A stretch of DNA of 39,608 bases from Candidatus Bathyarchaeota archaeon. Its GTDB lineage: Archaea; Thermoproteota; Bathyarchaeia; Bathyarchaeales; DTEX01. Under the pieces are notes generated by a model. That model worked only from the letters and a program-made list of their open reading frames with translations, ran no database searches and was not told where the DNA came from. A program made the position numbers and the translations under genes. Positions 17,411 to 25,435 of the stretch are shown here, piece after piece. The stretch spans positions 1 through 39,608 of the forward strand of contig JAGTQE010000013.1 in assembly GCA_018396635.1 (NCBI GenBank). Direction: 5' to 3'. How positions within the stretch are numbered: the first letter of the stretch is position 1; each line of letters opens with the position of its first letter.

Positions 17411-19591
17411 TTGAGTAACGAAGGTAATAAGCGAGCTCCGAAAGATATTGAGAACTTAGTGTCGTCAATTCTTCAGGAGAATGAAAAGATAATTTGTAGT
17501 GTCGCCGGAGACATAGATGAAGACGGGAATTTTGGTGAAAGATGGTTATTTTTAACAACAAAAAGAATAATCGTTACAGACTCTGCGACAAAGAGGCTCG
17601 TTGAATTTTCATTAAGCGACATAAAATCATGCTTCGTTAAAGACTATCTGGGTAATTCCGAGATGTTTGTTGAGTCGGTGAGCGATGGATTAAAAAGCGT
17701 AATACGGTTCTCCAGAGACCATCTAGAAGAATTTTATAATGTGGCTAAGATCATAGATAAAGCTGCTAAAAAAGAGATCTCTCTAGAGGAAATGGGCTGT
17801 GAAGTTTTTGAGGATTTTCTGCACAAGAAGAATAATGTTAGGAAGACCCAAGCCTTCTTCTGGCTAATGGGTTTCCTAAGGCCCTACATTCACTACGTTA
17901 TTATTGCGGTAGTGCTCTCATTATCCATAACCGCCCTAAACCTAACACCACCATATCTAATGAAGCTGCTGATTGATGAAGTCTTTACGAAAGGAAACGT
18001 AAACATGCTCGTTTACATAGTGCTCATATTTATTTCGGTTTATGCGCTCAACGCGCTTTTAGGGGCAGCTCAGAACTATACGCTGTCATATTTGGGTCAA
18101 AAGATAATTTACAGCATACGGATAAAGGTTTATGAGCATCTGCAAAGACTTTCACTCGGCTTTTATGATAGGATGAGCTCAGCGCGCATTATGACTAGGG
18201 TCACTGACGATGTTGGGCGTGTGCAATGGTTCCTTACATGGGGGACCCAAACGCTGATCACAAGTAGCCTGCAAATTATAGGAATAGGCATAATAATCTT
18301 CTCGATGAATTTATATTTAGCTCTCTTCGCTTTGATGCCAATACCCATAATTATAATTGGTGTTCCGCTCTTTAGGAAGAGGGCGCATAAGGCGTATCAT
18401 AAGGTCTGGCGTAGATGGGCCGACGTCAGCTCGCTGTTATGGGACACGATCCCTGGAATAATTGTAGTTAAAACATTTACGCAGGAAAAGTTTGAGTTAA
18501 AGCGGCTAGTGGAGAGGATGAGCCACCTCGTTGCCGCAAACCTTAAAGTCACATTGCTCCACATAAAATTCTTTCCGCTGCTAGGCTTCGCCATATCTTC
18601 GGGAACGGCAATAGTTTGGTGGGTTGGGGGCCAGGAGGTACTAAGAGGAAATATAACGTTTGGTTCATTAGTCGCCTTCATAAGTTATATGGGCATGTTT
18701 TACGGACCAGTACAGACCATAAGCAACCTCTTCGAGCCACTACAATCCTCAATAACCTCCAGTGAAAGGATTCTGGAAATAATGCAGGTGGAGCCTGAGA
18801 TTAAGGATGCGCCTGACGCTGTAGAATTCCAGTTTAAAGGCTCCATAGTATTCAAGAATGTTAGCTTCGGCTACAATCCCTATCTCCCAGTACTAAGCAA
18901 CATAAACTTGGAGATAAGGCCCGGAGAGAAGATCGGCATAGTTGGGCCCAGCGGCTCCGGTAAAACAACTCTCACAAAGCTGCTGCTTAGATTCTATGAT
19001 CCAACCGAGGGGGCGATATATATTGACGGCGTAGACCTGCGGAAAATAAAACTCCAGTGCCTTAGATCCCAGATAGGTCTAGTCCTCCAAGATCCCTTGC
19101 TATTCTATGGCTCAATAGCCTATAATATTGCTTATGGAAAACCGGATGCTACGCCAGAGGAGATAATAGCTGCAGCTAAGGCGGCAAATGTACACGAGTT
19201 TGCGATGAATCAGCCACTAGCATACGACACTAACGTCGGGGATAGGGGATGGAGGCTTTCAGGCGGTGAGAGGCAGCGTGTATCGATAGCTAGGGCAATA
19301 ATAACTGAGCCGAAAATATTAATATTGGATGAGGCAACATCGTCCGTTGACACGCTGACCGAGAGAAAGATCCAGGAAGCCATGGAGAACCTTGCCAAAG
19401 GGCGGACAACAATTATAATAGCTCATAGACTTTCAACGCTGCAGAATGTTGATAGGATAGTTGTTATGGATAAGGGGAGAATAGTTGAGGTTGGAACCCA
19501 TGAGGAATTGATGAAGGCTGGAGGATTATATAGCCAGCTATATAAGGCGCAGTTCGCAGAAGAGGCTACGGTAAGCGTTGTGCAGAGGTGA
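17411..19591 (+). CDS. ABC exporter (membrane and ATPase domains fused) with N-terminal PH-like domain
   Basis: A half-size type IV ABC exporter of 726 residues that should work as a dimer. Residues about 15-120 form an unusual soluble N-terminal domain (LQENEKIICSVAGDIDEDGNFGERWLFLTTKRIIVTDS), with the beta pattern of bacterial PH/GRAM-like domains. Six transmembrane helices follow (about 150-420) and then the ATPase domain with Walker A GPSGSGKT (512-519), signature LSGGERQR (616-623), Walker B ILILDEATSSVD and switch IAHRLS. Start is TTG at 17411; the G-run at 17391-17397 is a distant SD. The DUF1854 gene begins 5 nt after the stop. The substrate is unknown. Confidence 0.93.
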   Translation: MSNEGNKRAPKDIENLVSSILQENEKIICSVAGDIDEDGNFGERWLFLTTKRIIVTDSATKRLVEFSLSDIKSCFVKDYLGNSEMFVESVSDGLKSVIRFSRDHLEEFYNVAKIIDKAAKKEISLEEMGCEVFEDFLHKKNNVRKTQAFFWLMGFLRPYIHYVIIAVVLSLSITALNLTPPYLMKLLIDEVFTKGNVNMLVYIVLIFISVYALNALLGAAQNYTLSYLGQKIIYSIRIKVYEHLQRLSLGFYDRMSSARIMTRVTDDVGRVQWFLTWGTQTLITSSLQIIGIGIIIFSMNLYLALFALMPIPIIIIGVPLFRKRAHKAYHKVWRRWADVSSLLWDTIPGIIVVKTFTQEKFELKRLVERMSHLVAANLKVTLLHIKFFPLLGFAISSGTAIVWWVGGQEVLRGNITFGSLVAFISYMGMFYGPVQTISNLFEPLQSSITSSERILEIMQVEPEIKDAPDAVEFQFKGSIVFKNVSFGYNPYLPVLSNINLEIRPGEKIGIVGPSGSGKTTLTKLLLRFYDPTEGAIYIDGVDLRKIKLQCLRSQIGLVLQDPLLFYGSIAYNIAYGKPDATPEEIIAAAKAANVHEFAMNQPLAYDTNVGDRGWRLSGGERQRVSIARAIITEPKILILDEATSSVDTLTERKIQEAMENLAKGRTTIIIAHRLSTLQNVDRIVVMDKGRIVEVGTHEELMKAGGLYSQLYKAQFAEEATVSVVQR

Positions 19592-19596
19592 TTTAA

Positions 19597-20097
19597 ATGC
19601 CGCTTTCTGATTTTCTGAAGTCTCTCAATATTCTAGATCCAAAAAAGGTGAAAGTTTTTATTGAGGAGCAGGGGAACTCCCTTAAGCTAATTATTGATGG
19701 TAAAGTTCTCTCCGGGCTTATACCGGCTAGACCATTTCCAATAACCCATCCAGAATTCATAATTTTCAGGGATAACTATGGTGTCGATGTCTGCATGATT
19801 AAGGATTACAGGGCTCTGGATGAGGAATCGAGGAGGAATCTCCAAAAGATTTTGGACAAGCTATACTTTATTCCCCGGATTACAAGGATTAAGAGGATTG
19901 AAACTAGCGGAGACGAGTTTATATGGGACGTTGTAACTGATAGGGGCCCAAAAACGTTTAGGACGCGAGGCCGCATGAGCGTAATTCAGGTTGAGAATAG
20001 GGTTGTCATAACAGATATAAATAGCAATGTTTATGAAATCGAAGATTTATCTAATCTGGATGCGCATAGCATAAGTGAACTTGAATTAACAATATAA
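19597..20097 (+). CDS. DUF1854-family protein
   Basis: A 166-residue soluble protein whose C-terminal two thirds match the DUF1854 pattern as I remember it: FRDNYGVDVCMIKDYRALDEESRRNLQKILDKLYFIPRITRIKRIETSGDEFIWDVVTDRGPKTFRTRGR, ending in VVITDINSNVYEIEDLSNLDAHS. The biochemical role of DUF1854 is not known. In bacteria such genes stand beside an ABC transporter in loci associated with cyanophycin metabolism; the same pairing occurs here with a 5-nt gap, and GGTGA overlaps the transporter stop. It probably works with the exporter. Confidence 0.8.
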   Translation: MPLSDFLKSLNILDPKKVKVFIEEQGNSLKLIIDGKVLSGLIPARPFPITHPEFIIFRDNYGVDVCMIKDYRALDEESRRNLQKILDKLYFIPRITRIKRIETSGDEFIWDVVTDRGPKTFRTRGRMSVIQVENRVVITDINSNVYEIEDLSNLDAHSISELELTI

Positions 20098-20122
20098 TTG
20101 ATTTCCCCCGCTTTTCTTGCCA

Positions 20123-20719
20123 TTATTTAGGAGGTTTTGGAAATGCTCCATTTGTCCTGTTTTTAGCGACCATAGCTGCCTCCTCAAGTATCCTATCAGC
20201 CTCCACGCTCTCAGAATCAAGTGTGAGGTTTTCATGCGTGGTTCCACTAACCTCGTTAACAACCTCATCTAATACCTTCTCAACTTGAGTAAGCTCCGAA
20301 TTAATTTCGGGGACGAAGCCCGCTATCTTCTCACGGACCTCACCGACTATCTTTCTGGCCAATGACGTGGCAGACATAAAGTTGCCGATTTCATAAATCG
20401 TGCGCAGCCTTAATGCAGTTTTGTCAAGCGCCATCTTTGAATTAATAAGCAGACCCTTATGTCTCCGTATTTCTGCCAGTTCATTGGCGAGAATCTTCGC
20501 CCTAGCTTCGTCATGTCGCTCGTACGCCGAAACAATCTTCTCCGACAACTCCTTCTCACGCCTATCATAACGCTCAATATGTTCATTTATCTTATTCAAC
20601 TGAAGTTCGATGCATCTCACAGCGCTGTTAAGCTTGTCCTTCAGGGACGGAGTTGGCCGAAGTGCTCCCTTTAGCCCCCCAACCTCCTTCTCCCATTTCT
20701 CATAAAAATTTGAGGGCAA
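20123..20719 (-). CDS. CdvB-like ESCRT-III protein
   Basis: A 198-residue homologue of archaeal ESCRT-III (CdvB), which forms membrane-deforming filaments in cell division or vesicle release. The core (about 22-150) has the long charged helices of the fold: [64 protein letters not shown] followed by the amphipathic [23 protein letters not shown]. It lacks the C-terminal winged helix by which the full-length Sulfolobus CdvB binds CdvA. The chain ends in FPKPPK, which resembles the proline-rich MIM2 motif that binds CdvC (Vps4). Start is TTG at 20719 with AAGGTGGTG upstream. No cdvA or cdvC is in the window, so it may be a paralogue rather than the main division gene. Confidence 0.85.
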   Translation of the reverse strand: MPSNFYEKWEKEVGGLKGALRPTPSLKDKLNSAVRCIELQLNKINEHIERYDRREKELSEKIVSAYERHDEARAKILANELAEIRRHKGLLINSKMALDKTALRLRTIYEIGNFMSATSLARKIVGEVREKIAGFVPEINSELTQVEKVLDEVVNEVSGTTHENLTLDSESVEADRILEEAAMVAKNRTNGAFPKPPK

Positions 20720-20791
20720 GTTTTCACCACCTTAAAATTGAGCGTATTGCTGGAACAATAAGCCTTTCTAATATGCCAGAATATGTCGAAC

Positions 20792-20806
20792 AATATTTAT
20801 ATACTC
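20792..20806. promoter_or_regulatory. TATA box shared by the KaiC-like and CdvB-like genes
   Basis: AATATTTATATACTC contains a near-ideal archaeal TATA (TTTATATA at 20796-20803). Read rightward it predicts a start near 20826, 28 nt ahead of the KaiC-like ATG and just before its SD. Read leftward it gives GTATATAAATATT, which could drive the CdvB-like gene from about 20770. It is the best TATA element in this 134-nt divergent region. Confidence 0.55.
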
Positions 20807-20853
20807 CGCGAGCCTATAATATTACAAGTACATTTTTGTGCAGGGGAGGAGAA

Positions 20854-21609
20854 ATGACCATTGAGAGAATTGTGACTGGCATACCAGGATTCGATGAAAT
20901 ACTTAATGGTGGTATACCTAAACGGAATGTTGTCCTCTTATCCGGTGGACCCGGAACCGGGAAGTCTATTTTCGGCTACCAATATCTTTTTAGTGGGCTT
21001 GTAAGGAAAGAGCCCGGCGTGTTTGTTGCCCTGGAGGAGCATCCAGTTCAAGTAAGGCTTTCCATGGCCCAGTTTGGTTGGGATGTTTCATCCTATGAGG
21101 ATAGAGGCTTATTCGCTTTAGTTGACGCCTTCACAGCTGGGATAGGGGAGGCGGCGAAGAGGGAAAAGTATGTTGTTAGGGCTCCGGACGATTTCCAGAT
21201 GCTTATAGATGTTCTAAGGGCCGCCATCAAAGACGTTAGCGCCGAGAGGGTTGTTGTAGATTCTGTTACAACGCTCTATATAACGAAGCCTGCTCTGGCA
21301 AGGAGCATGGTTCTACAGCTGAAGAAAGTTCTGTCCGGATTGGGATGCACATCACTACTTATTTCGCAGGTAAGCGTCACTGAGAGGGGTTTTGGCGGCC
21401 CTGGAGTTGAGCATGCTGCTGATGGCATAGTTAGACTCGACTTAGACGAGATTGATGGCGAGCTTAGGCGTAGCATTATAGTTTGGAAGATGCGTGGGAC
21501 ATCACACTCCATGAAAAGACACTCTTTTGAGATAACCGATAAAGGTATAATTATTAAGCCTAAAGAAGTTATTGTAGTATCTCATAGGAGGATGGGTGAG
21601 TATGAGTGA
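20854..21609 (+). CDS. KaiC-like RecA-fold ATPase
   Basis: A 251-residue single-domain archaeal KaiC/RadA-type ATPase. It begins [37 protein letters not shown], with Walker A at 31-38, followed by [20 protein letters not shown], a Walker B-like [11 protein letters not shown] and the conserved [66 protein letters not shown]. These archaeal proteins are not clock proteins; many seem to be signalling ATPases. An ATG at 20854 is preceded by GGGGAGGAG and a strong TATA, so I reject the much earlier frame start. Its stop overlaps the next gene's start. Confidence 0.9.
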   Translation: MTIERIVTGIPGFDEILNGGIPKRNVVLLSGGPGTGKSIFGYQYLFSGLVRKEPGVFVALEEHPVQVRLSMAQFGWDVSSYEDRGLFALVDAFTAGIGEAAKREKYVVRAPDDFQMLIDVLRAAIKDVSAERVVVDSVTTLYITKPALARSMVLQLKKVLSGLGCTSLLISQVSVTERGFGGPGVEHAADGIVRLDLDEIDGELRRSIIVWKMRGTSHSMKRHSFEITDKGIIIKPKEVIVVSHRRMGEYE

Positions 21610-22075
21610 GGTGCCCTTATCACCGATCGGTAGGGAGCAGATCCATAAGCTCGAAGCAGTGCTACTAATAAACAGTATACTTAGGCCAGACGTCCTCGAG
21701 GAGCTTAAGAACCCTGAGGAAAGGATAACTTGGGTTGACAGCCTCGCGGTTGCAGCAGCGGCTCTGGCAAGGGAGAAGGCGAGAATGACGGTGTCACAAA
21801 TAGCTGAGGAGCTCGGCAGGACTGAGACGACCATAAGAAATCATTTGCAGGGGAAGACTAGAGCTGGTCAGATAGTCAGAGAGACCTACGAAAAGATATC
21901 CAGGGAGAATATAACAGTAATGCTACCGGACTTGGTATCAGCCGAGGAGGTTAAGCGCCTAAAATCCGAGTTAGATGAAGAGAGAAGAAAGAGACTTGAG
22001 ATGGAAAATATTCTCAAGGAGATACATGGACTGTTAACGCAGATCCTTGACCGCGTTAGCAGAGCGCTCCCTTAG
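21602..22075 (+). CDS. Small HTH protein of the KaiC-adjacent regulatory family
   Basis: A 157-residue protein with three parts: an N-terminal helical segment ([51 protein letters not shown]), a helix-turn-helix ([31 protein letters not shown]), and a C-terminal coiled coil ([39 protein letters not shown]). It resembles the probable regulatory domain described as lying next to KaiC homologues in archaea (TIGR03879 as I recall). The ATG at 21602 overlaps the KaiC-like gene by 8 nt; a GTG at 21596 is possible, with AGGAGG at 21586-21591. The tight overlap implies a two-gene unit. Confidence 0.82.
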   Translation: MSEVPLSPIGREQIHKLEAVLLINSILRPDVLEELKNPEERITWVDSLAVAAAALAREKARMTVSQIAEELGRTETTIRNHLQGKTRAGQIVRETYEKISRENITVMLPDLVSAEEVKRLKSELDEERRKRLEMENILKEIHGLLTQILDRVSRALP

Positions 22076-22116
22076 GGATCTTCATAAAACAGATAGCCAT
22101 TCTAGGAGGATGGCAA

Positions 22117-22638
22117 TTGGATATATTTGAGGTATTTAAGCTCAGGAGGAGTATCCGCGCCTTCACGAGAGAGGAGGTTACTGATGAGGAGATCGAGAAG
22201 ATTCTTGAGGCTGCCCGGTGGGCTCCCTCAGCTGGAAATATTCAGCCTTGGGAGTTCATTATTGTAAGGAGGCCCGACATTAAGAGGGAGATCGCTAGGG
22301 CTGCTCTGAATCAGACTTTCATAGAGGAGGCGCCCGTAGTGATAGTTGTATGCGCGGACGAGTTTAGGTCAAGTAGAGTTTATGGAAGCAGAGGCGCAAA
22401 CCTCTACTGCATACAAGATACTGCAGCAGCTATAGAAAATATACTTCTCGCGGCGTGTGCTCTAGGTTTAGGTGCCTGCTGGGTTGGCGCCTTCTATGAG
22501 GAAGAGGTGAGGCAGATTTTAAAGATACCTAAGGGGCTGAGACCTGTGGCGATAGTGCCTATAGGTCACCCGGCTGAGAGGCCTCCCCCGCCATACAAAA
22601 GGCCATTGAAAGAAATAATCCACTACGAATCTTTCTAG
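22117..22638 (+). CDS. Nitroreductase-family FMN oxidoreductase
   Basis: A 173-residue FMN-dependent nitroreductase-like protein. It starts MDIFEVFKLRRSIRAFTREEVTDEEIEKILEAARWAPSAGNIQPWEFIIV, which holds the RRSIR and PSAGNxQPW flavin-binding motifs, and continues with AAIENILLAACALGLGACWVGAF and RPVAIVPIGHPAE, also typical. The natural substrate is unknown. Start is TTG at 22117 with AGGAGG (22104-22109) seven nt upstream; the ATG at 22110 is out of frame and stops at once. It follows the KaiC-adjacent HTH gene by 41 nt and may be co-transcribed with it. Confidence 0.92.
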   Translation: MDIFEVFKLRRSIRAFTREEVTDEEIEKILEAARWAPSAGNIQPWEFIIVRRPDIKREIARAALNQTFIEEAPVVIVVCADEFRSSRVYGSRGANLYCIQDTAAAIENILLAACALGLGACWVGAFYEEEVRQILKIPKGLRPVAIVPIGHPAERPPPPYKRPLKEIIHYESF

Positions 22639-22679
22639 CAGTATGCTAGAGTCTATCTAAATATTCTCTTACTAACGGC

Positions 22680-23126
22680 TTATGCCTCCACTATGTTAGA
22701 GGATGCTCTAGCGGTCTCTAAAATTTCATTGACCTGCTGCTCCGTTAATGGATATCCATGCAGATATTTTCCCTTAGCTCTCAGTCCGCCCAGTATGGTC
22801 TCTTTAATCAGCAGTGGCGGGTCAAATTTATATAGCTCACTGAAAACTATTGCCCCTCTCCAACCCATCTTCTCACATTCACTCCTCTCCCTACCCCTAA
22901 GCTTCTCCTTATCTATGAACTTCTCCACAACACCGTATCCGATGATGGAATCTCCCCTCTCAGAGCCCCTAGCGAAAAATATTAGGCCGCCCTCCCTCCA
23001 ATGCCTCGGAACCCCAGGATAATACTTCTTTATTGTGAATACCTGTTTCATCCATTCCTCTTTAGTTATGCGTAGGATAAAGTTTTTCGGCGTGTCACCG
23101 CCCTTCTTACTTAAGGCGGGATGCAT
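22680..23126 (-). CDS. Probable PUA/EVE-like domain protein
   Basis: A 148-residue protein with a segment typical of the PUA-like/EVE fold: NFILRITKEEWMKQVFTIKKYYPGVPRHWREGGLIFFARGSERGDSIIGYGVVEKF. These domains recognise modified bases in RNA or DNA in other proteins, though here the target is unknown. The C-terminal half (LYKFDPPLLIKETILGGLRAKGKYLHGYPLTEQQVNEILETAR) reads like the end of EVE-type proteins with a helical tail. A TATA-like ATAATATATT sits about 15 nt upstream of the ATG, so the transcript may be nearly leaderless. The assignment is by pattern only. Confidence 0.65.
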   Translation of the reverse strand: MHPALSKKGGDTPKNFILRITKEEWMKQVFTIKKYYPGVPRHWREGGLIFFARGSERGDSIIGYGVVEKFIDKEKLRGRERSECEKMGWRGAIVFSELYKFDPPLLIKETILGGLRAKGKYLHGYPLTEQQVNEILETARASSNIVEA

Positions 23127-23169
23127 CTCTAAGACCCAAATATATTATCTGCTATGTGTAGGATAAAAT

Positions 23170-24408
23170 TTACGACTTTACGATGCCATAGCCGATTAAT
23201 CTCCATCTTCCCATAATCTTCCTGCTTATAGCAACCCTGGAGTTATCTTCAGCGCAAACTGGCCGCGTAAGCTTAAGTTCGACTGAGTCGCCCCTTACAT
23301 GCGTGACGTTTCCGGCTGTAATAGCCGTTCCCACGTCTAATAGGAGCGTCTCCCCAACCGATATTTGTTTAACCTCAGTTTGTTCCTTTGTTCCAATGAC
23401 ACGCTCAAATAAATGGGCTTCAACCTTTAAATCATATCTTGTTGGCGGAAGTAGGCCTGGTTTACCAACAACATTCCCAGATAACCTATCAGCCTTGGTT
23501 AAAGATGGGTCTAGAAGCGTGCCCACGCCGACAAGCCCGCCGCAAACAGCCTCCTCAACGCTCTTTCCTCCAGCGTGAAGGCTTGTTATTTTAGTGAACA
23601 GCGCCTCATAAGTCTCTTTAGCCGTGCCTATTCCAGGTCTTATCTCGATCTCTTCTCCCACCCTAAATTTGCCCTGAAGTATTGATCCTCCAATGACTCC
23701 TCCAACAAGCTTCTCGACAGGCGTCCCAGGCTTATTTACATCAAATGAGCGTACAACGTACATGCGTGGTGGCTTAGTTGGATCGCGTGGTGGGGTTGGA
23801 ATATACTTCTCTATCGCATATAATAGCAAGTCTATGTTGACTGAATGTATTGCTGACACCGGTATTATTGGAGCGCCTTCAGCTATAGTTCCTTTCGTAA
23901 ACTCGATTATCTCCTTATAACTTTCGAGAGCCCGCTTCTTGTCAACGAGATCTATTTTTGTCTGGGCAATAACGATCTTATTGACCCCAATTATTTCTAT
24001 TGCGGCCAGATGCTCACGGGTTTGTGGTTGGGGGCAGGGCTCGTCAGCCGCTATAACTAATATAACGCCATCCATAACGGCGGCTCCAGAGAGCATTGTT
24101 GCCATTAACGCCTCATGTCCGGGGGAATCTACGAAGCTTAGCGCCCTAACAAACTCGGTTTTTGACCCGCATCTCGGGCAGATTTCGCTTGTGGAATAAT
24201 TGCGTGGCGGTTCACATGCTGGGCACTTATAGACGGGAGCATCAGCGTAGCCGAGCTTTATCGTTATGCCCCTCTTTAACTCCTCACTATGCCTCGCAGC
24301 CCAAACCCCAGTTATAGCCTCAACAAGCGTTGTCTTGCCGTGATCCACGTGGCCTATTGTGCCAATATTAATTTCGGGTTGGCGTGGAAGACCGCTGACT
24401 TTACCCAT
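23170..24408 (-). CDS. eif2g: Translation initiation factor aIF2 gamma subunit
   Basis: The GTPase subunit of aIF2, which delivers initiator Met-tRNA to the ribosome. The 412-residue protein has GHVDHGKT (19-26), a zinc knuckle in the G domain (CPACEPPRNYSTSEICPRCG), DSPGHEALMATMLSGAAVMDGVILVIAADEPCPQPQTREHL and TKIDLV, followed by two beta-barrel domains. I chose ATG 24408 over the first frame codon (TTG at 24441), since the family starts a few residues before the P-loop and a TATA element (TATTTATA on the minus strand) lies close upstream. The alpha subunit is at 25642-26454; no beta subunit is in the window. Confidence 0.97.
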   Translation of the reverse strand: MGKVSGLPRQPEINIGTIGHVDHGKTTLVEAITGVWAARHSEELKRGITIKLGYADAPVYKCPACEPPRNYSTSEICPRCGSKTEFVRALSFVDSPGHEALMATMLSGAAVMDGVILVIAADEPCPQPQTREHLAAIEIIGVNKIVIAQTKIDLVDKKRALESYKEIIEFTKGTIAEGAPIIPVSAIHSVNIDLLLYAIEKYIPTPPRDPTKPPRMYVVRSFDVNKPGTPVEKLVGGVIGGSILQGKFRVGEEIEIRPGIGTAKETYEALFTKITSLHAGGKSVEEAVCGGLVGVGTLLDPSLTKADRLSGNVVGKPGLLPPTRYDLKVEAHLFERVIGTKEQTEVKQISVGETLLLDVGTAITAGNVTHVRGDSVELKLTRPVCAEDNSRVAISRKIMGRWRLIGYGIVKS

Positions 24409-24474
24409 AGCTATCAACAGTAGAGGAAGGGCTTGGAGCAATATAAATACATCGCAGAATTATTTTGAAGAAGG

Positions 24475-24480
24475 TTTATA
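24475..24480 (+). promoter_or_regulatory. TATA-like promoter of the plus-strand translation operon
   Basis: TTTATA (24475-24480), preceded by AAGG, lies about 39 nt ahead of the ATG at 24519. Predicted start near 24503 leaves a short leader holding GGCGGTGG. The opposite-strand TATA for aIF2 gamma lies in 24440-24452, so the divergent promoters are packed within 40 bp. Confidence 0.4.
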
Positions 24481-24518
24481 GGATTGATTTTCCTTAGGAA
24501 TTGTGGCGGTGGTTGAGA

Positions 24519-25103
24519 ATGGCTACTTGCAGTAAATGCGGCTTCAAGCTACCTGAGGGCGCAGCCTTCTGCCCAAACTGCGGGGCACCAGTTGAGAGGG
24601 TTAGGGAGGAAGCAGCTCCATCCGAGTCGATAGCGGGTTTATTAAGGCTCAGTATAATGGGTGCTTTTCTCGCCTTAGCAATCCTGCTTTTCGCCGGATC
24701 CGTAAACCTATACTTCCTGCCATACTTTTTCTCAGCGCTTATAGTGATATATTTTTCCAAGGTGAATAGGCTTAAAGATGCTGTAATAGTTGCCACGGCA
24801 ATATACCTTTTTGGGGACGCTTTTCTCACAGGGCTCTTCCTAGGTGAGGTTTATATATCTAATCAACCGCTAGCCGCATACTATGGCGATTACGCCCCAA
24901 CAATAATCGACGTCCTAATGTATTCAATATCGCCGATAATGGCTATTGTAGCAGGGTACATTGGCTTTAAGATATCCCCAAGAAGGAGAGAGGAGGAATC
25001 TTATCCTAAGGGCTTTAGATTTGAGCCAACCTCAACCTACTTCACGCGTAGCTTGGCTTTTCTACTCAAAAAACTTAAATATTCTTTCCTCGGCTCTAGA
25101 TAG
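24519..25103 (+). CDS. Membrane protein with N-terminal zinc ribbon
   Basis: A 194-residue protein of unknown function. It starts with a classic zinc ribbon (MATCSKCGFKLPEGAAFCPNCGAPV), with four cysteines in CxxC...CxxC form, and then has about four hydrophobic segments (SIAGLLRLSIMGAFLALAILLFAGS; LYFLPYFFSALIVIYF; VIVATAIYLFGDAFLTGLFL; PIMAIVAGYIGFKI), followed by a basic C-terminal tail. The ATG at 24519 follows GGTGG by 6 nt. It stands at the head of the rpl44e-rps27e-eif2a-nop10-pac2 cluster, 28 nt from rpl44e. I do not recognise a named family beyond the zinc ribbon. Confidence 0.75.
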   Translation: MATCSKCGFKLPEGAAFCPNCGAPVERVREEAAPSESIAGLLRLSIMGAFLALAILLFAGSVNLYFLPYFFSALIVIYFSKVNRLKDAVIVATAIYLFGDAFLTGLFLGEVYISNQPLAAYYGDYAPTIIDVLMYSISPIMAIVAGYIGFKISPRRREEESYPKGFRFEPTSTYFTRSLAFLLKKLKYSFLGSR

Positions 25104-25131
25104 CTGAATAAGTTGATGCGTGGAGTAGCTA

Positions 25132-25407
25132 ATGAACGTGCCGAAAGAGATAAGAACCTACTGCCCAAAGTGCAATAAGCATACTATACATACGGTTTCC
25201 CTTTATAGGGATGGTGCGCGTAGGGCTCTCGCTAGGGGTGAACGTGCGCATGAGAGGGAAAGGAGGGGCTATGGTGGACAGAAGTATCCTATACTTAGGC
25301 GGAAAGCTAAGACAACTAAAAAGATGTCTCTGAAGCTTAAGTGTAAGGACTGCGGCTACACAATGCAGAGAGAGGGAGTACGCCTTAAAAAGCTTGAGAT
25401 AGAGTAG
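25132..25407 (+). CDS. rpl44e: Ribosomal protein L44e
   Basis: Large-subunit protein shared by archaea and eukaryotes. The 91-residue basic protein begins NVPKEIRTYCPKCNKHTIHTVSLYRDGARRALARGERAHERERRGYGGQKYPILRRKAKTTKK and ends KLKCKDCGYTMQREGVRLKKLEIE; the CPKC and CKDC pairs bind zinc. The ATG at 25132 has GGAG upstream. It is followed 28 nt later by rps27e. Confidence 0.97.
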   Translation: MNVPKEIRTYCPKCNKHTIHTVSLYRDGARRALARGERAHERERRGYGGQKYPILRRKAKTTKKMSLKLKCKDCGYTMQREGVRLKKLEIE

Positions 25408-25435
25408 TCGAAAATTATGGTTAGGGTGGATTCAA

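Noticed and set aside
20653-20853. N-terminal extension of the KaiC-like frame
   Set aside because: The first 67 codons run across the divergent promoter and into the CdvB-like gene; the ATG at 20854 has a strong SD and TATA.
24409-24441. TTG start for aIF2 gamma giving an extra MLQALPLLLIA leader
   Set aside because: It covers the likely TATA region, and family members start close to the ATG at 24408.
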